Source of the DNA: Betaproteobacteria bacterium | GTDB lineage: Bacteria > Pseudomonadota > Gammaproteobacteria > Burkholderiales > SG8-41 | Length of the DNA stretch: 64,000 bases | Assembly: GCA_021730905.1 (NCBI GenBank) | Contig: JAKFYK010000036.1 | Location: 124,001 to 188,000 of the forward strand | Direction: 5' to 3' | Shown: positions 32,959 through 41,919 of the stretch, in pieces | Layout: each line of letters opens with the position of its first letter | Position numbering within the stretch: the stretch's first letter is position 1 | Made by a program: the position numbers and the translations under genes | The notes under the pieces: generated by a model | Seen by the model: the letters and a program-made list of their open reading frames with translations, nothing else | What the model was told of the DNA's origin: nothing | The model's database searches: none

Positions 32959-33357
32959 ATGGCAAAACTTAGACACATCGCAATGCTCGTCGAGGACATC
33001 GAAAAAAGCGCTTCATTTTACGAGAAAGCGTTCGGCATGAAGCGCGTACGCCAGCACGAAACCGCCATCGCCATGACCGACGGCGTGGTGAGCCTGGTCG
33101 TCATCCATCCATCAAACCAGAACATGAAGGGCGAGACGGTGCGCGGGTTGCATCACATCGGCTTTTTGATCGACGACATGAAAACCGTCACCGAAAAAGT
33201 CGAGTCCAACGGGGCCACATTCGTCGGCGGCATCCTCGGCACCGGCAGCGGGCTGGAAACCGAACGCAAATACGTCGCGCCCGACGGCGTCAACTTCGAC
33301 ATCACCATGCCGGAGTACGCACGCGAGTTTTGGAAGATTGCGGTGGATGCGGCTTAA
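32959..33357 (+). CDS. VOC-family (glyoxalase-like) protein
   Basis: 132 residues, a paired beta-alpha-beta-beta-beta module. The first half starts KLRHIAMLVEDIEKSASFYEKAFGM; the second starts GLHHIGFLIDDMKTVTEKV and ends PDGVNFDITMPE. His at HIAM, His at LHHIGF and a later acidic residue are candidate metal ligands. Members include glyoxalase I, methylmalonyl-CoA epimerase and extradiol dioxygenases; the length suits a lyase or epimerase type. AGGAG precedes the ATG. The substrate is undetermined. Confidence 0.85.
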   Translation: MAKLRHIAMLVEDIEKSASFYEKAFGMKRVRQHETAIAMTDGVVSLVVIHPSNQNMKGETVRGLHHIGFLIDDMKTVTEKVESNGATFVGGILGTGSGLETERKYVAPDGVNFDITMPEYAREFWKIAVDAA

Positions 33358-33557
33358 GGCAGGGATTTCCCGGCGCATCAATCTGCGCTGATACAGATCT
33401 GGCACGAGATGCCTGGCGGGCGGGGAAATATTGCGTGTTCGTGCTAGGTCGGGTGTCGACCCACTGCCGACACTGGACTGAGTGTTGCCAACGTCGTCAG
33501 ATCGCCGTAAACCAGACATTCGTGGTTTGAGCGAACGCAGAGCTTTGGTGGCACAAC

Positions 33558-34418
33558 CTACTGCTGTTCGCCTTTCAATAGAGCCACGAGCGCACCCAAT
33601 GCACGAGACTGCTCATGTGCGCGCCAGATCAATGGCGTTACCACATGCGCAATTTGCCGAGGAAGTGCGTGGCGCTGAACTCGCGCAAGTGACATCGTAT
33701 CGAGCACCGATTCCGGTATCAGAGCGACGCCTGATCCCGAACCTACACAGGTGACAATGGCATGGTAAGAAGCCAGATCGAGAGTGCGCACGGCCGCACT
33801 TCCGGTATCACCGAGCCAGCGATACAGGCGGCGCCGATAGGCACACCCATTCGGAAATGCAATGATGGAATCACCCGTCACGTCCTTCGGTTTACGAATG
33901 GGTAAATGCCCGATGGACGATATGAGCGTTAATTGCTCAGTGAATAGCGGCAATGAGACCAGTTCTCCAGCAGCACGCGCCTCAGCTACAAATGCTGCAT
34001 CTACCCGACGATCCATAACAGCACTGGTCAACGCATCGTTAGTGCCAGTTGATAGCTCGATCCTGACACTTGGAAATTGCTTGTGATACGCCGCCAGAAT
34101 CGCGGGCAATCGACTTGCAGTTGTACTTTCCAATGCACCGAGCCTCAGTACGCCCGAAGGTGCTGACCCGGCCAGCGCATCGGTAGTCTCATCCGCCAAA
34201 CGCAGAAGCTTCGTGGCGTAGGACATTAACAGCTCGCCACTCGGCGACAGGTGCAGGCGCTGTTTGTGGCGATAAAACAGACGTGAATTTGTTGATGCCT
34301 CAAGCTGCTTGATCCGCGTCGTAATGTTTGATGGCACGCGATTAAGTTTGCGCGCGGCCTTCAGAATGCCGCCCTCATCGACAACGGCGACAAAAATTCG
34401 CAGAATGCTCAAGTCCAT
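33558..34418 (-). CDS. LysR-family transcriptional regulator
   Basis: 286 residues. An N-terminal winged helix-turn-helix starts MDLSILRIFVAVVDEGGILK and continues KLNRVPSNITTRIKQLEA; a periplasmic-binding-like effector domain follows from about residue 90. The start at 34418 is the ATG that begins the HTH. It is transcribed divergently from a nitronate monooxygenase gene with 100 bases between starts. That is the classical layout for a LysR activator and its target. The intergenic stretch is AT-rich (34430-34480) and should hold the operator. Effector unknown. Confidence 0.9.
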   Translation of the reverse strand: MDLSILRIFVAVVDEGGILKAARKLNRVPSNITTRIKQLEASTNSRLFYRHKQRLHLSPSGELLMSYATKLLRLADETTDALAGSAPSGVLRLGALESTTASRLPAILAAYHKQFPSVRIELSTGTNDALTSAVMDRRVDAAFVAEARAAGELVSLPLFTEQLTLISSIGHLPIRKPKDVTGDSIIAFPNGCAYRRRLYRWLGDTGSAAVRTLDLASYHAIVTCVGSGSGVALIPESVLDTMSLARVQRHALPRQIAHVVTPLIWRAHEQSRALGALVALLKGEQQ

Positions 34419-34518
34419 AATGCAAAGTCTTAAATAGAGAACAAGTAATTCATTATTATTCACTATTCAGAAATAAGTTGCAATCGTAGCATTGCGGCAA
34501 TGAGAGCTGGAAATCCCC

Positions 34519-35577
34519 ATGCCCAACAACGAAAACATTCAACGTTTCTGCGCACGCTTTAATCTGCGTGCCCCCATTTTGCTCGCCCCAATGGCAGGGG
34601 TCAGCCCCACCAGCTTGTCTATTGCCGTGATCCAGGCAGGTGGCATGGGTTCGTGCGGTGCATTGCTAATGCAGCCGGAAGCGATTCGCAGTTGGGTGAG
34701 TGAAGTACGTGCGCAATCGAATGGACCATTCAATTTGAACTTATGGATTCCTGAGGCGGCACCGACTCGCGATGAGGTAAATGAAAATTTGCTGTGCAAT
34801 TTTCTGGGGCAGTGGGGGCCAGCATTAGGCCCGGACGCGGGCAATGCCACGCCACCCGATTTTTCATCCCAATGCGCAGCATTATTGGAGGCCAAACCGA
34901 CCGTCATTTCATCCGTCATGGGTTTGTACCCCCCGGCCTTCGTGCAAGCGATGAAGGCGACTGGCATTACGTGGTTTGCTAACGTGTCGACAGTAAGTGA
35001 AGCACTGTCTGCTGAGGCGGCCGGGGCCGATGTGATTGTGGCGCAGGGAATGGAAGCGGGAGGGCACAGAGGCTGTTTTGATGGAGTCTTGGCGGAGTCG
35101 CAGCTGGTTGGCTTGTTTGCCCTACTGCCGGCTATCGTTGATGCAGTAAAACTGCCTGTCGTGGCTACTGGAGGAATTGCTGATGCACGCGGCATCGCGG
35201 CGGCGATAGCCTTAGGTGCAAGTGCAGTGCAAATTGGCTCAGGCTTTATGCGTTGTCCAGAAGCCAAACTCCCGAGTGCGTGGGCGGATGCAATGGCGAA
35301 CGCCAAGCCGGAAGACACAGTACTGACCCGCGCCTTTAGTGGCCGAGCCGGGCGCAGCCTCCGAACCAACTACGTGCAAGCGGCAAACGCGGAAGGTGCG
35401 CCGCAACCTGCGCCCTACCCGGTGCAGCGCAGCTTAACGGCGGCGATGCGCGAAGCGGCGGTAAAAGCCAATGATGTACAGCGGATGCAAGCGTGGGCTG
35501 GGCAAGCGAGCTATATGGCACAGGCAATCCCGGCAGGTGAATTGCTTTCGAAATTATGGACTGAGGCGCGAGCGTAA
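34519..35577 (+). CDS. Nitronate monooxygenase (NPD family)
   Basis: 352 residues, an FMN-dependent TIM barrel. Visible motifs are APILLAPMAGVSPTSLSIAV at the N-terminus, the catalytic His in GMEAGGHRG near residue 180, PVVATGGIADARGIAAAIALGA and GSGFMRCPEA for phosphate binding. Such enzymes oxidise alkyl nitronates such as propionate-3-nitronate to protect metabolism. The divergent LysR gene probably controls it. The codon use is somewhat less GC-biased than the flanking operons, consistent with acquisition as a regulator-enzyme pair. Confidence 0.87.
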   Translation: MPNNENIQRFCARFNLRAPILLAPMAGVSPTSLSIAVIQAGGMGSCGALLMQPEAIRSWVSEVRAQSNGPFNLNLWIPEAAPTRDEVNENLLCNFLGQWGPALGPDAGNATPPDFSSQCAALLEAKPTVISSVMGLYPPAFVQAMKATGITWFANVSTVSEALSAEAAGADVIVAQGMEAGGHRGCFDGVLAESQLVGLFALLPAIVDAVKLPVVATGGIADARGIAAAIALGASAVQIGSGFMRCPEAKLPSAWADAMANAKPEDTVLTRAFSGRAGRSLRTNYVQAANAEGAPQPAPYPVQRSLTAAMREAAVKANDVQRMQAWAGQASYMAQAIPAGELLSKLWTEARA

Positions 35578-35868
35578 TGCCAAGTGTTAAGTACAACTCT
35601 GATCGCCTCTGCAACGGCTAACCAAGGCCGATACATATTGCGATCGGCAGCGATCCATTGATACCGGTCGCTGGCCATCGAAAGTCGAATGACGGGAACT
35701 GGCCGGGAGTACGCACTCGGCAGAGCGCCTCAAAGCGACCAGTGGTAAGACTCGCTGTTCTCGCGAACGACAGCTTACCGAACAGCACCTTTAGCAATCG
35801 GAAAAATATACGCCAAATGGCCCACTGCACTTAGTCCGCCGATGCCAGCATAGACCGGCATCAATTGA
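35578..35868. other. Convergent gap, no gene seen
   Basis: About 290 bases between the convergent nitronate monooxygenase and Bug genes. Neither strand shows a recognisable protein, RNA or clear terminator. Confidence 0.5.
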
Positions 35869-36846
35869 TCATTCTGCTTTTGCCCCGGATGCTTTGACCG
35901 CGGCACCAAAGCGTAGGGTTTCCTTCCGCACCAGGGCTGCAGCCGATTCCGCAGTTCCGCCGGCGGTGTCGAAACCCTGTTCGGCGAAGCGCTTGACGAC
36001 GTCGGGCAACTGCGCGATCCGCGAAAATTCCGCAGCGAGCTTATTTACCGTGGATCGTGGCGTGCCCGCCGGCACGACCACGCCGATCCAGTTACCCATG
36101 ACGAACTCTTTGTAACCCTGCTCAATGAACGTTGGCAGATCTGGCTGCAGTGGATGCCGTTTCGCGGTCATCATGCCGATCGCCCGTAGTTTGCCCGCGC
36201 GCACACCGGAGAGGACTAAACCGATGTCGTTGGTATGAACTTGCACTTGTCCGGAAAGCAGATCAATCAGCGCCGGCCCACCCCCTTTGTAAGGAACGTG
36301 GGTTAAGTCGATATGGGCTGCCTGCTTGAACATCTCCATCGACAAATGACTGATCACTCCGACCCCGCCCGATGCATAGGCCACGCGGTTGCTCTTAGCC
36401 CAATTGACGAGATCAGACACAGTTCTTACGGGTATGCCGGCATTGGCCACCATCATGAGGGGCGACGAACCGAGGATTGCGACCGGCACCAGATCGCGCT
36501 CGAGACTGTAGTTGAGCTTTTGGTAGAGTGTTTGGCCTATGGCATGAGCCGTGCTAATGCTCAGCATGGTATAGCCATCCGGCGCCGAGCGTGCGACCAG
36601 ATCGGCGCCGACATTGCCGCCCGCGCCCGGACGATTGTCAACGATGACGGATTGCCCCCAGGACTCGGCGATCTTTTGACAAAAGACGCGTCCAACGACG
36701 TCGTTCAAGCCCCCAGGGCCGAATGCCACCACGTAACGGATAGGGCGCTCCGGGTAGCCGGCAGCCTGAGTCGAATGGCTGCTTAGTACCAGCACGAACA
36801 AAATCGTGGCGAATCTAATCGTTCGAAAACATTCTTTGCTCATCAT
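35869..36846 (-). CDS. Bug-family substrate-binding protein
   Basis: 325 residues. Signal peptide (MMSKECFRTIRFATILFVLVL, ending STQAA), then GYPERPIRYVVAFGPGGLNDVVGRV and VIVDNRPGAGGNVGADLVARSAPDGYT, standard for Bug proteins. It ends KASGAKAE, almost the same as the protein at 10955, which suggests a close relationship. The gene stands alone: convergent with the nitronate monooxygenase and followed upstream by a 354-base gap. Two adjacent ATGs (36846 and 36843) are possible starts. Confidence 0.92.
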   Translation of the reverse strand: MMSKECFRTIRFATILFVLVLSSHSTQAAGYPERPIRYVVAFGPGGLNDVVGRVFCQKIAESWGQSVIVDNRPGAGGNVGADLVARSAPDGYTMLSISTAHAIGQTLYQKLNYSLERDLVPVAILGSSPLMMVANAGIPVRTVSDLVNWAKSNRVAYASGGVGVISHLSMEMFKQAAHIDLTHVPYKGGGPALIDLLSGQVQVHTNDIGLVLSGVRAGKLRAIGMMTAKRHPLQPDLPTFIEQGYKEFVMGNWIGVVVPAGTPRSTVNKLAAEFSRIAQLPDVVKRFAEQGFDTAGGTAESAAALVRKETLRFGAAVKASGAKAE

Positions 36847-37200
36847 CGAGTGCCTCGTTAAAGATCTCTAAATTTATCAAGACTGCATTGGCGCAGGTAT
36901 ACCTCGTAGTCCGAGGCGATCACGCCCGTCTCTCATGTGGTCTACTAAATTCACACAGGAACAGGTAGTCGTTCCTCCTTCTGCGAATACTACTGCGACC
37001 GCAGACAATTCGCCTTCAATAACGTCCTTACATATCGCACCGCTAGCGCAGTGCGCTCCTTTGTATCCTTCCGCGGATAGCCGGCCGTGAACAAGGCCAG
37101 CTATGCGGAAGTATATGATAGGACCGCTTTTGGCCGATTCCTGCCGGCCGCTAACGATCCATTCACCCGCCACCTGTGCCGCCGAACCTATGCTTGCAGA
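36847..37200. other. 354-base gap, no recognisable gene
   Basis: Contains a minus-strand open frame of 98 codons at 36877-37173 with several Cys (AHCASGAICK, TTTCSCVNL) that matches no family I know. It lies 30 bases upstream of the Bug gene on the same strand. It could be a small gene or decayed sequence; I do not call it. Confidence 0.45.
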
Positions 37201-38337
37201 TCAAGCCTTTGCCGCCAACCGCCACAACGACGTAACCTCCGCCGAGCGTGCCTTGTGCAGCGGATCAGCTGCATCGGAGGCACGCGGATGCGAAGGCCGC
37301 GTATCGATTTTCCCCAACACCTTCAATCCCGCCTTTTCGATCCACGAAAGCAGTTCCGTGCGCGTGCGCAGACCCAGATGCTCGGCGATATCCGACAGTA
37401 TCAGCCAGCCTTCACCGCCCGGCGTGAGATGCGCGGCCAGCCCGTCGAAAAAGCCGTGCAGCATGCGGCTTTCAAAATCATAAATCGCGTGTTCCAGCGG
37501 CGAACTGGGCCGCGACGGAATCCACGGCGGATTGCATACGATCAGAGGCGCAGAGCCTTCCGGAAACAAGTTTGTTTCCTGAATGTCGACGCGATCCGCC
37601 AGTCCCAGTTGGGTGATGTTCTCGCGCGCGCACGCGAGCGCGCGTGCATCGCTTTCGGTGGCGGTCACATGGGCAACGCCGCGGCATGCCAGCACCGCTG
37701 CCAGTACCCCGGTGCCCGTGCCGATATCAAAAGCCAATTCTGATGTTGGCAGCGGCGCGTCCGCCACCAGTTGCACATACTCGCTGCGCACCGGCGCGAA
37801 CACGCCGTAGTACGGGTGGATGCGGCCGCCGGCAGCGGGAATGTCGATGCCGGTCTTGCGCCATTCGTGCGCGCCGATGATGCCCAGCAGCTCGCGCAGC
37901 GACGTCACGTAAGGCTCATCCGCCGCGCCGTGAATTTGGTAACACGCCAACTGCACATCGGGCGCACGCCCCAGCGGAATAACATGACCTGCGTCGAACG
38001 GAATCAGCAGCATGCCCAGCATGCGCGCGCGTTGTGCCTGTGCCTGGCGATGCAAATGAAACGCCTGCGGGAATGCCACAGCGTCAGTCTTGCGCGCCGC
38101 GCGCGCGCGGTTATCCGCGCGGCGTGCCATGGCCTGCAACAGCATCTTCGCGTTCTGAAAATCGCCGCGCCACAGCATCGCCGTGCCTTCGCAGGCGTGG
38201 TGATACGCCGCATCCGCTTTCAGCGTGTCGTCAGCAATGATCACGCGCCTGGGCGGCGGCAGCCCGCTCTCGGAGCGCCAGCGTGCCGGGCGTGCCGCAC
38301 CCTTCTCGGGCCAGCTTATGATGGGGTAATCGGTCAT
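37201..38337 (-). CDS. Class I SAM-dependent methyltransferase (HemK/PrmC-like catalytic motif)
   Basis: 378 residues. A family-specific N-terminal half of about 190 residues is followed by a Rossmann methyltransferase domain. It has the SAM motif AFDIGTGTGVLAAVLA, the acidic VTATESDARAL and the NPPW motif (VCNPPWIPSR) that marks amide-N methyltransferases such as PrmC/HemK and adenine-N6 enzymes. The target could be a protein glutamine or a nucleic-acid base. It is monocistronic or coexpressed with the lipoprotein gene 93 bases away. Specific substrate cannot be told. Confidence 0.85.
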   Translation of the reverse strand: MTDYPIISWPEKGAARPARWRSESGLPPPRRVIIADDTLKADAAYHHACEGTAMLWRGDFQNAKMLLQAMARRADNRARAARKTDAVAFPQAFHLHRQAQAQRARMLGMLLIPFDAGHVIPLGRAPDVQLACYQIHGAADEPYVTSLRELLGIIGAHEWRKTGIDIPAAGGRIHPYYGVFAPVRSEYVQLVADAPLPTSELAFDIGTGTGVLAAVLACRGVAHVTATESDARALACARENITQLGLADRVDIQETNLFPEGSAPLIVCNPPWIPSRPSSPLEHAIYDFESRMLHGFFDGLAAHLTPGGEGWLILSDIAEHLGLRTRTELLSWIEKAGLKVLGKIDTRPSHPRASDAADPLHKARSAEVTSLWRLAAKA

Positions 38338-38430
38338 GGCCTCATGTCAGCGATTCGCGCGGGCAATGGGTACACTGCGCGCCGCGCACAGTAACAGAGA
38401 ACCCTGCCGCGTGCCGCGCTCTATCCGGCG

Positions 38431-39612
38431 TTACTGCCAGACCTGCATCCGGCCATCGCGCAAGCTGATGGCCACGATGCTTTCGCGCTGCTTGGAAGCG
38501 CCCGGTCTGCCGATTTCCTCCGCCCCCATCAGCAGCACGCGGTCCGGCCACTCCCAGCGGTGTGTCAGTTCGGTATACGGCAGCACAGCCTTCCACTGTT
38601 CGCGAAACTGGTTATCGAGACGCGTGAGCACAAGCCGTCCCTCGGCATCAACACGCGTGCGGTGCAGTACCAGCGTGCCGTCCGGTGCGTTGAGCTGCAA
38701 CGGCTGCTTTGTTCCTGCACGCACCAGAAACCCGCCTTGCAGAAAATCCGTCGTTCCCGGCAGTCGCGTCACGTCGAACAGACGATCATGGCTGCCTTCG
38801 GAAAATTGCCGGGTTTTGCCGATGCGTGCTGTCCAGAGCGTGCGGCGTGCCAGCGCACCTTCATCGCTGCCCCCTGCAGGGTCCTTGAGACGTCCGCCGA
38901 ATTCGTCCTTGCCGACAGCCGCAGCTTCTTTCTCGGTGTGGATGCCGATCCAGCGCCCCCACAGCATGCCCTGGCGTACCAGAAAATCTTTCGTTTGATA
39001 GCCGCCGTTCCATTGCGTTGACATATAGCTCAGGCGCCGGAACGCGTCATCACTGACCGGCACGTAGGGCTTCGCTTTGAAGTCTGGCGTGTTGATGCGA
39101 AAGCGCCGCGCGTCGGCGGTGGTGATCACCAGTCCGCCGTCGTGGGTATAAAACTGGAGTTCCGACGGGAAAAGCCCTTTCAATTCCGGATTGGCGGCCT
39201 CGAGGCGTTCGCGATCAGCCACCACGGCACCGTCGGCGCTGGACAGCGCCACTGGCTGGTCGTGCAGGAACAGCCAGACGTGTGCACCCTCCTGCCCCAG
39301 AATTCTTGCCGTCGCGTTATACCCGCCGTCATTGTAGGTGACGGTGAGCAGGCGCTTCCCCCACACCTGCTGCGCCGTTTGAGTGTCGTGTCCGAGCAGT
39401 TCAAAGTGATAGAGCGTTTGATAGGTGTAGCGCCAGCTTTCCGTCTGCTTGACCAGCAGCCACAGGCGCTGTTCCTCGCCGTGGGTAACCATGCCCGGCG
39501 GGCCGTAGCGCGCTGGCGCGCTCAACGTGCCCGGCGAGTCGCAACCCGGCAGCGTGCCCAGCATCGCGCAAACTACAAATACAGCCGCGATGCATTTGGA
39601 CGCGACGTGCAT
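38431..39612 (-). CDS. PA2928-like lipoprotein, function unknown
   Basis: 393 residues. The lipobox is LPGC near residue 24 (AAVFVVCAMLGTLPGC), so it should be lipidated and sorted to the envelope. The mature part is beta-rich with repeated read-out-like segments (EEQRLWLLVKQTESWRYTYQT, GAHVWLFLHDQPVAL, TLVLHRTRVDAEGRLVLTRL, then DRVLLMGAEEIG). This resembles propeller-like proteins of the Pseudomonas PA2928 type. Mechanism and ligand are unknown. It is codirectional with the methyltransferase downstream and the MmgE/PrpD gene upstream. Confidence 0.75.
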   Translation of the reverse strand: MHVASKCIAAVFVVCAMLGTLPGCDSPGTLSAPARYGPPGMVTHGEEQRLWLLVKQTESWRYTYQTLYHFELLGHDTQTAQQVWGKRLLTVTYNDGGYNATARILGQEGAHVWLFLHDQPVALSSADGAVVADRERLEAANPELKGLFPSELQFYTHDGGLVITTADARRFRINTPDFKAKPYVPVSDDAFRRLSYMSTQWNGGYQTKDFLVRQGMLWGRWIGIHTEKEAAAVGKDEFGGRLKDPAGGSDEGALARRTLWTARIGKTRQFSEGSHDRLFDVTRLPGTTDFLQGGFLVRAGTKQPLQLNAPDGTLVLHRTRVDAEGRLVLTRLDNQFREQWKAVLPYTELTHRWEWPDRVLLMGAEEIGRPGASKQRESIVAISLRDGRMQVWQ

Positions 39613-39641
39613 TCGCTATTCCGCCTTTGCCGCGCGCTGCA

Positions 39642-41036
39642 TCATGCCTGCAGCAACGGTCGCAGCTTGCGAACGTCGCTGATTTCTTCGAGCACCCACA
39701 CCGCATCACACAGCTTACGTGCCCGCGTCTTGCCGAGTATCGGCGCCATCAGGTGGTAGCACTTCTCATCGACCTGCGCGCGCGTCATCGGGTTTTGCGC
39801 AGTGCCGAGCACCGCCTTGACGTGGATACTGAGTTCACGGCCGTCTTTCAGTTTCAGCGACAAACGGCACTGGCGCGCGGGCATTGCGGCGGCCATTTCG
39901 TCGTCGCCCAGCAGCGTGACGCGGCTGCGTACAGCGAGCACCCTGGGATTGCGCATGCGCTTTTCATCGTGTGCAGACTCGAAGGTGACGATGCCATCCA
40001 TCAGCATCACCGCGCACATATGCTGCATGCAGATATCGGGCATGTGGCGGTTGTCGGTAGTGTTGGCGCCTTGGTGCGCAACCCGCACGGTAAGATTTTC
40101 AACCTGATCGGCGGTGACGTTGTTGGCGCGAATTAACTCCAGCAGTCCGTCGAGCGGGGCCTGTATCGGCGAACCCACCGACCAGCGCTTGATGTTGGTA
40201 CGCATCACTTCATAGCGGCTGCCAAGTTCTTCGATGAGTCTTTCCGGTATCGGTGGTTTGCCGATGCGGCGTTCTTCGTTATAGGCATGAAAGAAATTGC
40301 GTTCGCCGGAGAGTGCATCTTCAACGCCGGTGAAGCCGTGTGACACCATCGCCGCCGCTGCGGTGCCGTTGCGCGCCGGCATGCCGCCGAAGTCGAAGGC
40401 TTTTTCGATGTGCTCCTCATCGCGCATCCAGCACGATACGCCGGAGGCTTGTTGCACCGTGTACGACAGCAGGTGACGGCATTGATCGTAGTTCAATTTG
40501 GCGAGCGTGCCTGCGGCCGCCGCCGCACCGAACATCGGACCGAACGTGTGCGTGGAATGTCCGGCTTCACGGAAATCATGCGCATGCAGCGACAGCGACA
40601 GTCGGCTGCCCACGTCGTAGCCCAACGCCACCGCGCGCAACAGTTGCGTGCCGTTGCTGCGTTCGCGCTCTCCCATCGCCAGCGCTGCCGGCACCACGCC
40701 GCAGCCTGGGTGCGTAAGCGACGGCGCATGCGAATCGTCGGTCTCGTCGGCGTGCGCCAGCATGCCGTTGGCCAGCGCAGCGTGTTCCGCCGTGGTGACA
40801 AACCTGCTGCCGATGACTACCGACTGTTTGGTGCCGCCGAGCGTTTTGATATACGAAATCGCCGCGCGACCCGGCGGCAAGCGCGAACCGGAGACCATGG
40901 CCGCGATAGTGTCGAGTGTGTGATGTTTGGTGCGCTCGACCACTTCTTTCGGCAGCGGCTTTTTGGCAGCCTGCGAAATATACGTCGCAAGGCCGCGCAT
41001 CACGGAAGAAATTTCGGGCTTGGATTTTTTTGCCAT
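39642..41036 (-). CDS. MmgE/PrpD family protein (second copy)
   Basis: 464 residues. The start at 41036 has GGAGAG nearby. The MmgE/PrpD domain is seen from VVERTKHHTLDTIAAMVSGS, through GMLAHADETDDSHAPSLTHPGCGVVPAALA and REAGHSTHTFGPMFGAAAAAG, to the C-terminal domain. It is only distantly similar to the member at 13874. The HxD-type segments are those thought to face the active site in methylcitrate dehydratase. The substrate is likely a di- or tricarboxylic acid, but nothing local fixes which. A decayed SDR gene lies immediately upstream on the same strand. Confidence 0.88.
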   Translation of the reverse strand: MAKKSKPEISSVMRGLATYISQAAKKPLPKEVVERTKHHTLDTIAAMVSGSRLPPGRAAISYIKTLGGTKQSVVIGSRFVTTAEHAALANGMLAHADETDDSHAPSLTHPGCGVVPAALAMGERERSNGTQLLRAVALGYDVGSRLSLSLHAHDFREAGHSTHTFGPMFGAAAAAGTLAKLNYDQCRHLLSYTVQQASGVSCWMRDEEHIEKAFDFGGMPARNGTAAAAMVSHGFTGVEDALSGERNFFHAYNEERRIGKPPIPERLIEELGSRYEVMRTNIKRWSVGSPIQAPLDGLLELIRANNVTADQVENLTVRVAHQGANTTDNRHMPDICMQHMCAVMLMDGIVTFESAHDEKRMRNPRVLAVRSRVTLLGDDEMAAAMPARQCRLSLKLKDGRELSIHVKAVLGTAQNPMTRAQVDEKCYHLMAPILGKTRARKLCDAVWVLEEISDVRKLRPLLQA

Positions 41037-41050
41037 GAGGCTCTCCAAAA

Positions 41051-41078
41051 AATCATTTAATAACAAATGGTTATTGAC
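41051..41078 (+). repeat. AT-rich dispersed element, copy k
   Basis: CATTTAATAACAAATGGTTA, followed by TTGACAA, between the MmgE/PrpD start and the decayed SDR gene. It matches the 3' half of the family core with GG in place of AC. It ends in a TTGACA hexamer that could be a -35 box. Confidence 0.5.
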
Positions 41079-41088
41079 AAGCGATGCG

Positions 41089-41258
41089 TCACGCTGTGAA
41101 CCTTTCGCCGCGGACGTGTATCGCCTGCTCCGTCACATAGCGCGCGCCATGGCGTTGTTCACCAGCATGTCGACCGATCCGAATTATTCAACGGTGTCAG
41201 TGACGAGTTTCTTCACAGCGCCGGGTTGTGTAATGTCGTCGATGTGATAAAGCGCGGC
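41089..41258 (-). pseudogene. Decayed short-chain dehydrogenase gene with internal deletion
   Basis: On the minus strand the translation reads HIDDITQPGAVKKLVTDTVE, a stop (TAA), then FGSVDMLVNNAMAR. After a frame change it reads ARYVTEQAIHVRGERFTA followed by a stop. The first part is the SDR region around the conserved NNAG; the second is the typical SDR C-terminus. About 130 residues including the YxxxK active site are missing between them, and the N-terminal Rossmann start is absent. It is a remnant, not a functional gene. Confidence 0.8.
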
Positions 41259-41260
41259 AA

Positions 41261-41303
41261 CGTTTTATTTTGTAAGCACACGTTTACAAAAGAAATTTTA
41301 GCA
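41261..41303 (-). repeat. AT-rich dispersed element, copy l
   Basis: On the minus strand TTCTTTTGTAAACGTGTGCT, then TACAAAATAAAACG. It aligns to the copy at 49683 (TTGTTTAAAAACATATGCTTA) with several transitions. It sits at the broken end of the decayed SDR gene and upstream of purE. Confidence 0.45.
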
Positions 41304-41413
41304 CGTGCGGCTGCGGGCCCCGGCCAGCAATCGTGTCCATTACGGAAATCCATGGGATCGCTGCCTGCGTGGGCTAAAATACCGCCCTTGCGCAATTCAG
41401 GGAGTATCAGACA

Positions 41414-41905
41414 GTGAGCAAACCTTTGGTGGGCATCGTCATGGGCAGCACCAGCGACTGGGACGTCATGAAGCACGCTGCCCAGCAACTTAAGGATTTC
41501 GGCGTCGCCTACGAAGCGCGCGCGTTGTCGGCGCATCGTACGCCCGATCTGCTGATCGAATGGATGGAGAAGATGATCGCCGGCGGCGCGCAATGTTTTA
41601 TTGCGGGCGCGGGAGGCGCGGCGCATCTCGCCGGCGTGGTGGCGGCGAAAACCACGCTGCCGGTGCTGGCGGTGCCGATGCCATCCAAGCATCTGGCCGG
41701 ACTGGATTCGCTGCTGTCGATGGTGCAAATGCCCAAAGGCATACCGGTGGCGACGTTCGCCATCGGCGATGCCGGTTCCGCGAACGCGGGATTGTTTGCA
41801 GTGTCCATGCTGGCGCTGAATGACGAGGCATTGGCGAAAAAACTCGTCGCGTTCCGCAAGAAACAAACCGAAGCGGTGAAAGCCGCGAAGCTGCCTGAAC
41901 TGTAA
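41414..41905 (+). CDS. purE: N5-carboxyaminoimidazole ribonucleotide mutase PurE
   Basis: 163 residues, full length. Motifs [28 protein letters not shown] (active-site His) and [18 protein letters not shown] are those of class I PurE, which converts N5-CAIR to CAIR in purine synthesis. The start is GTG at 41414, placed after GGGAGT. Class I PurE normally needs PurK to make N5-CAIR, but no purK follows: purC comes 14 bases later. It leads a purE-purC-dcd-sua5 gene run. Confidence 0.95.
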   Translation: MSKPLVGIVMGSTSDWDVMKHAAQQLKDFGVAYEARALSAHRTPDLLIEWMEKMIAGGAQCFIAGAGGAAHLAGVVAAKTTLPVLAVPMPSKHLAGLDSLLSMVQMPKGIPVATFAIGDAGSANAGLFAVSMLALNDEALAKKLVAFRKKQTEAVKAAKLPEL

Positions 41906-41919
41906 TTTCTGAAAACATC

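Noticed and set aside
33358..33557. Small gene or RNA between the VOC and LysR genes
   Set aside because: About 200 bases with imperfect GTCGGGTGTCGACCC-type symmetry but no coding frame or known RNA fold.
36877..37173. Possible 98-residue Cys-containing protein
   Set aside because: No family match, no clear ribosome-binding site, and composition like neighbouring non-coding DNA.
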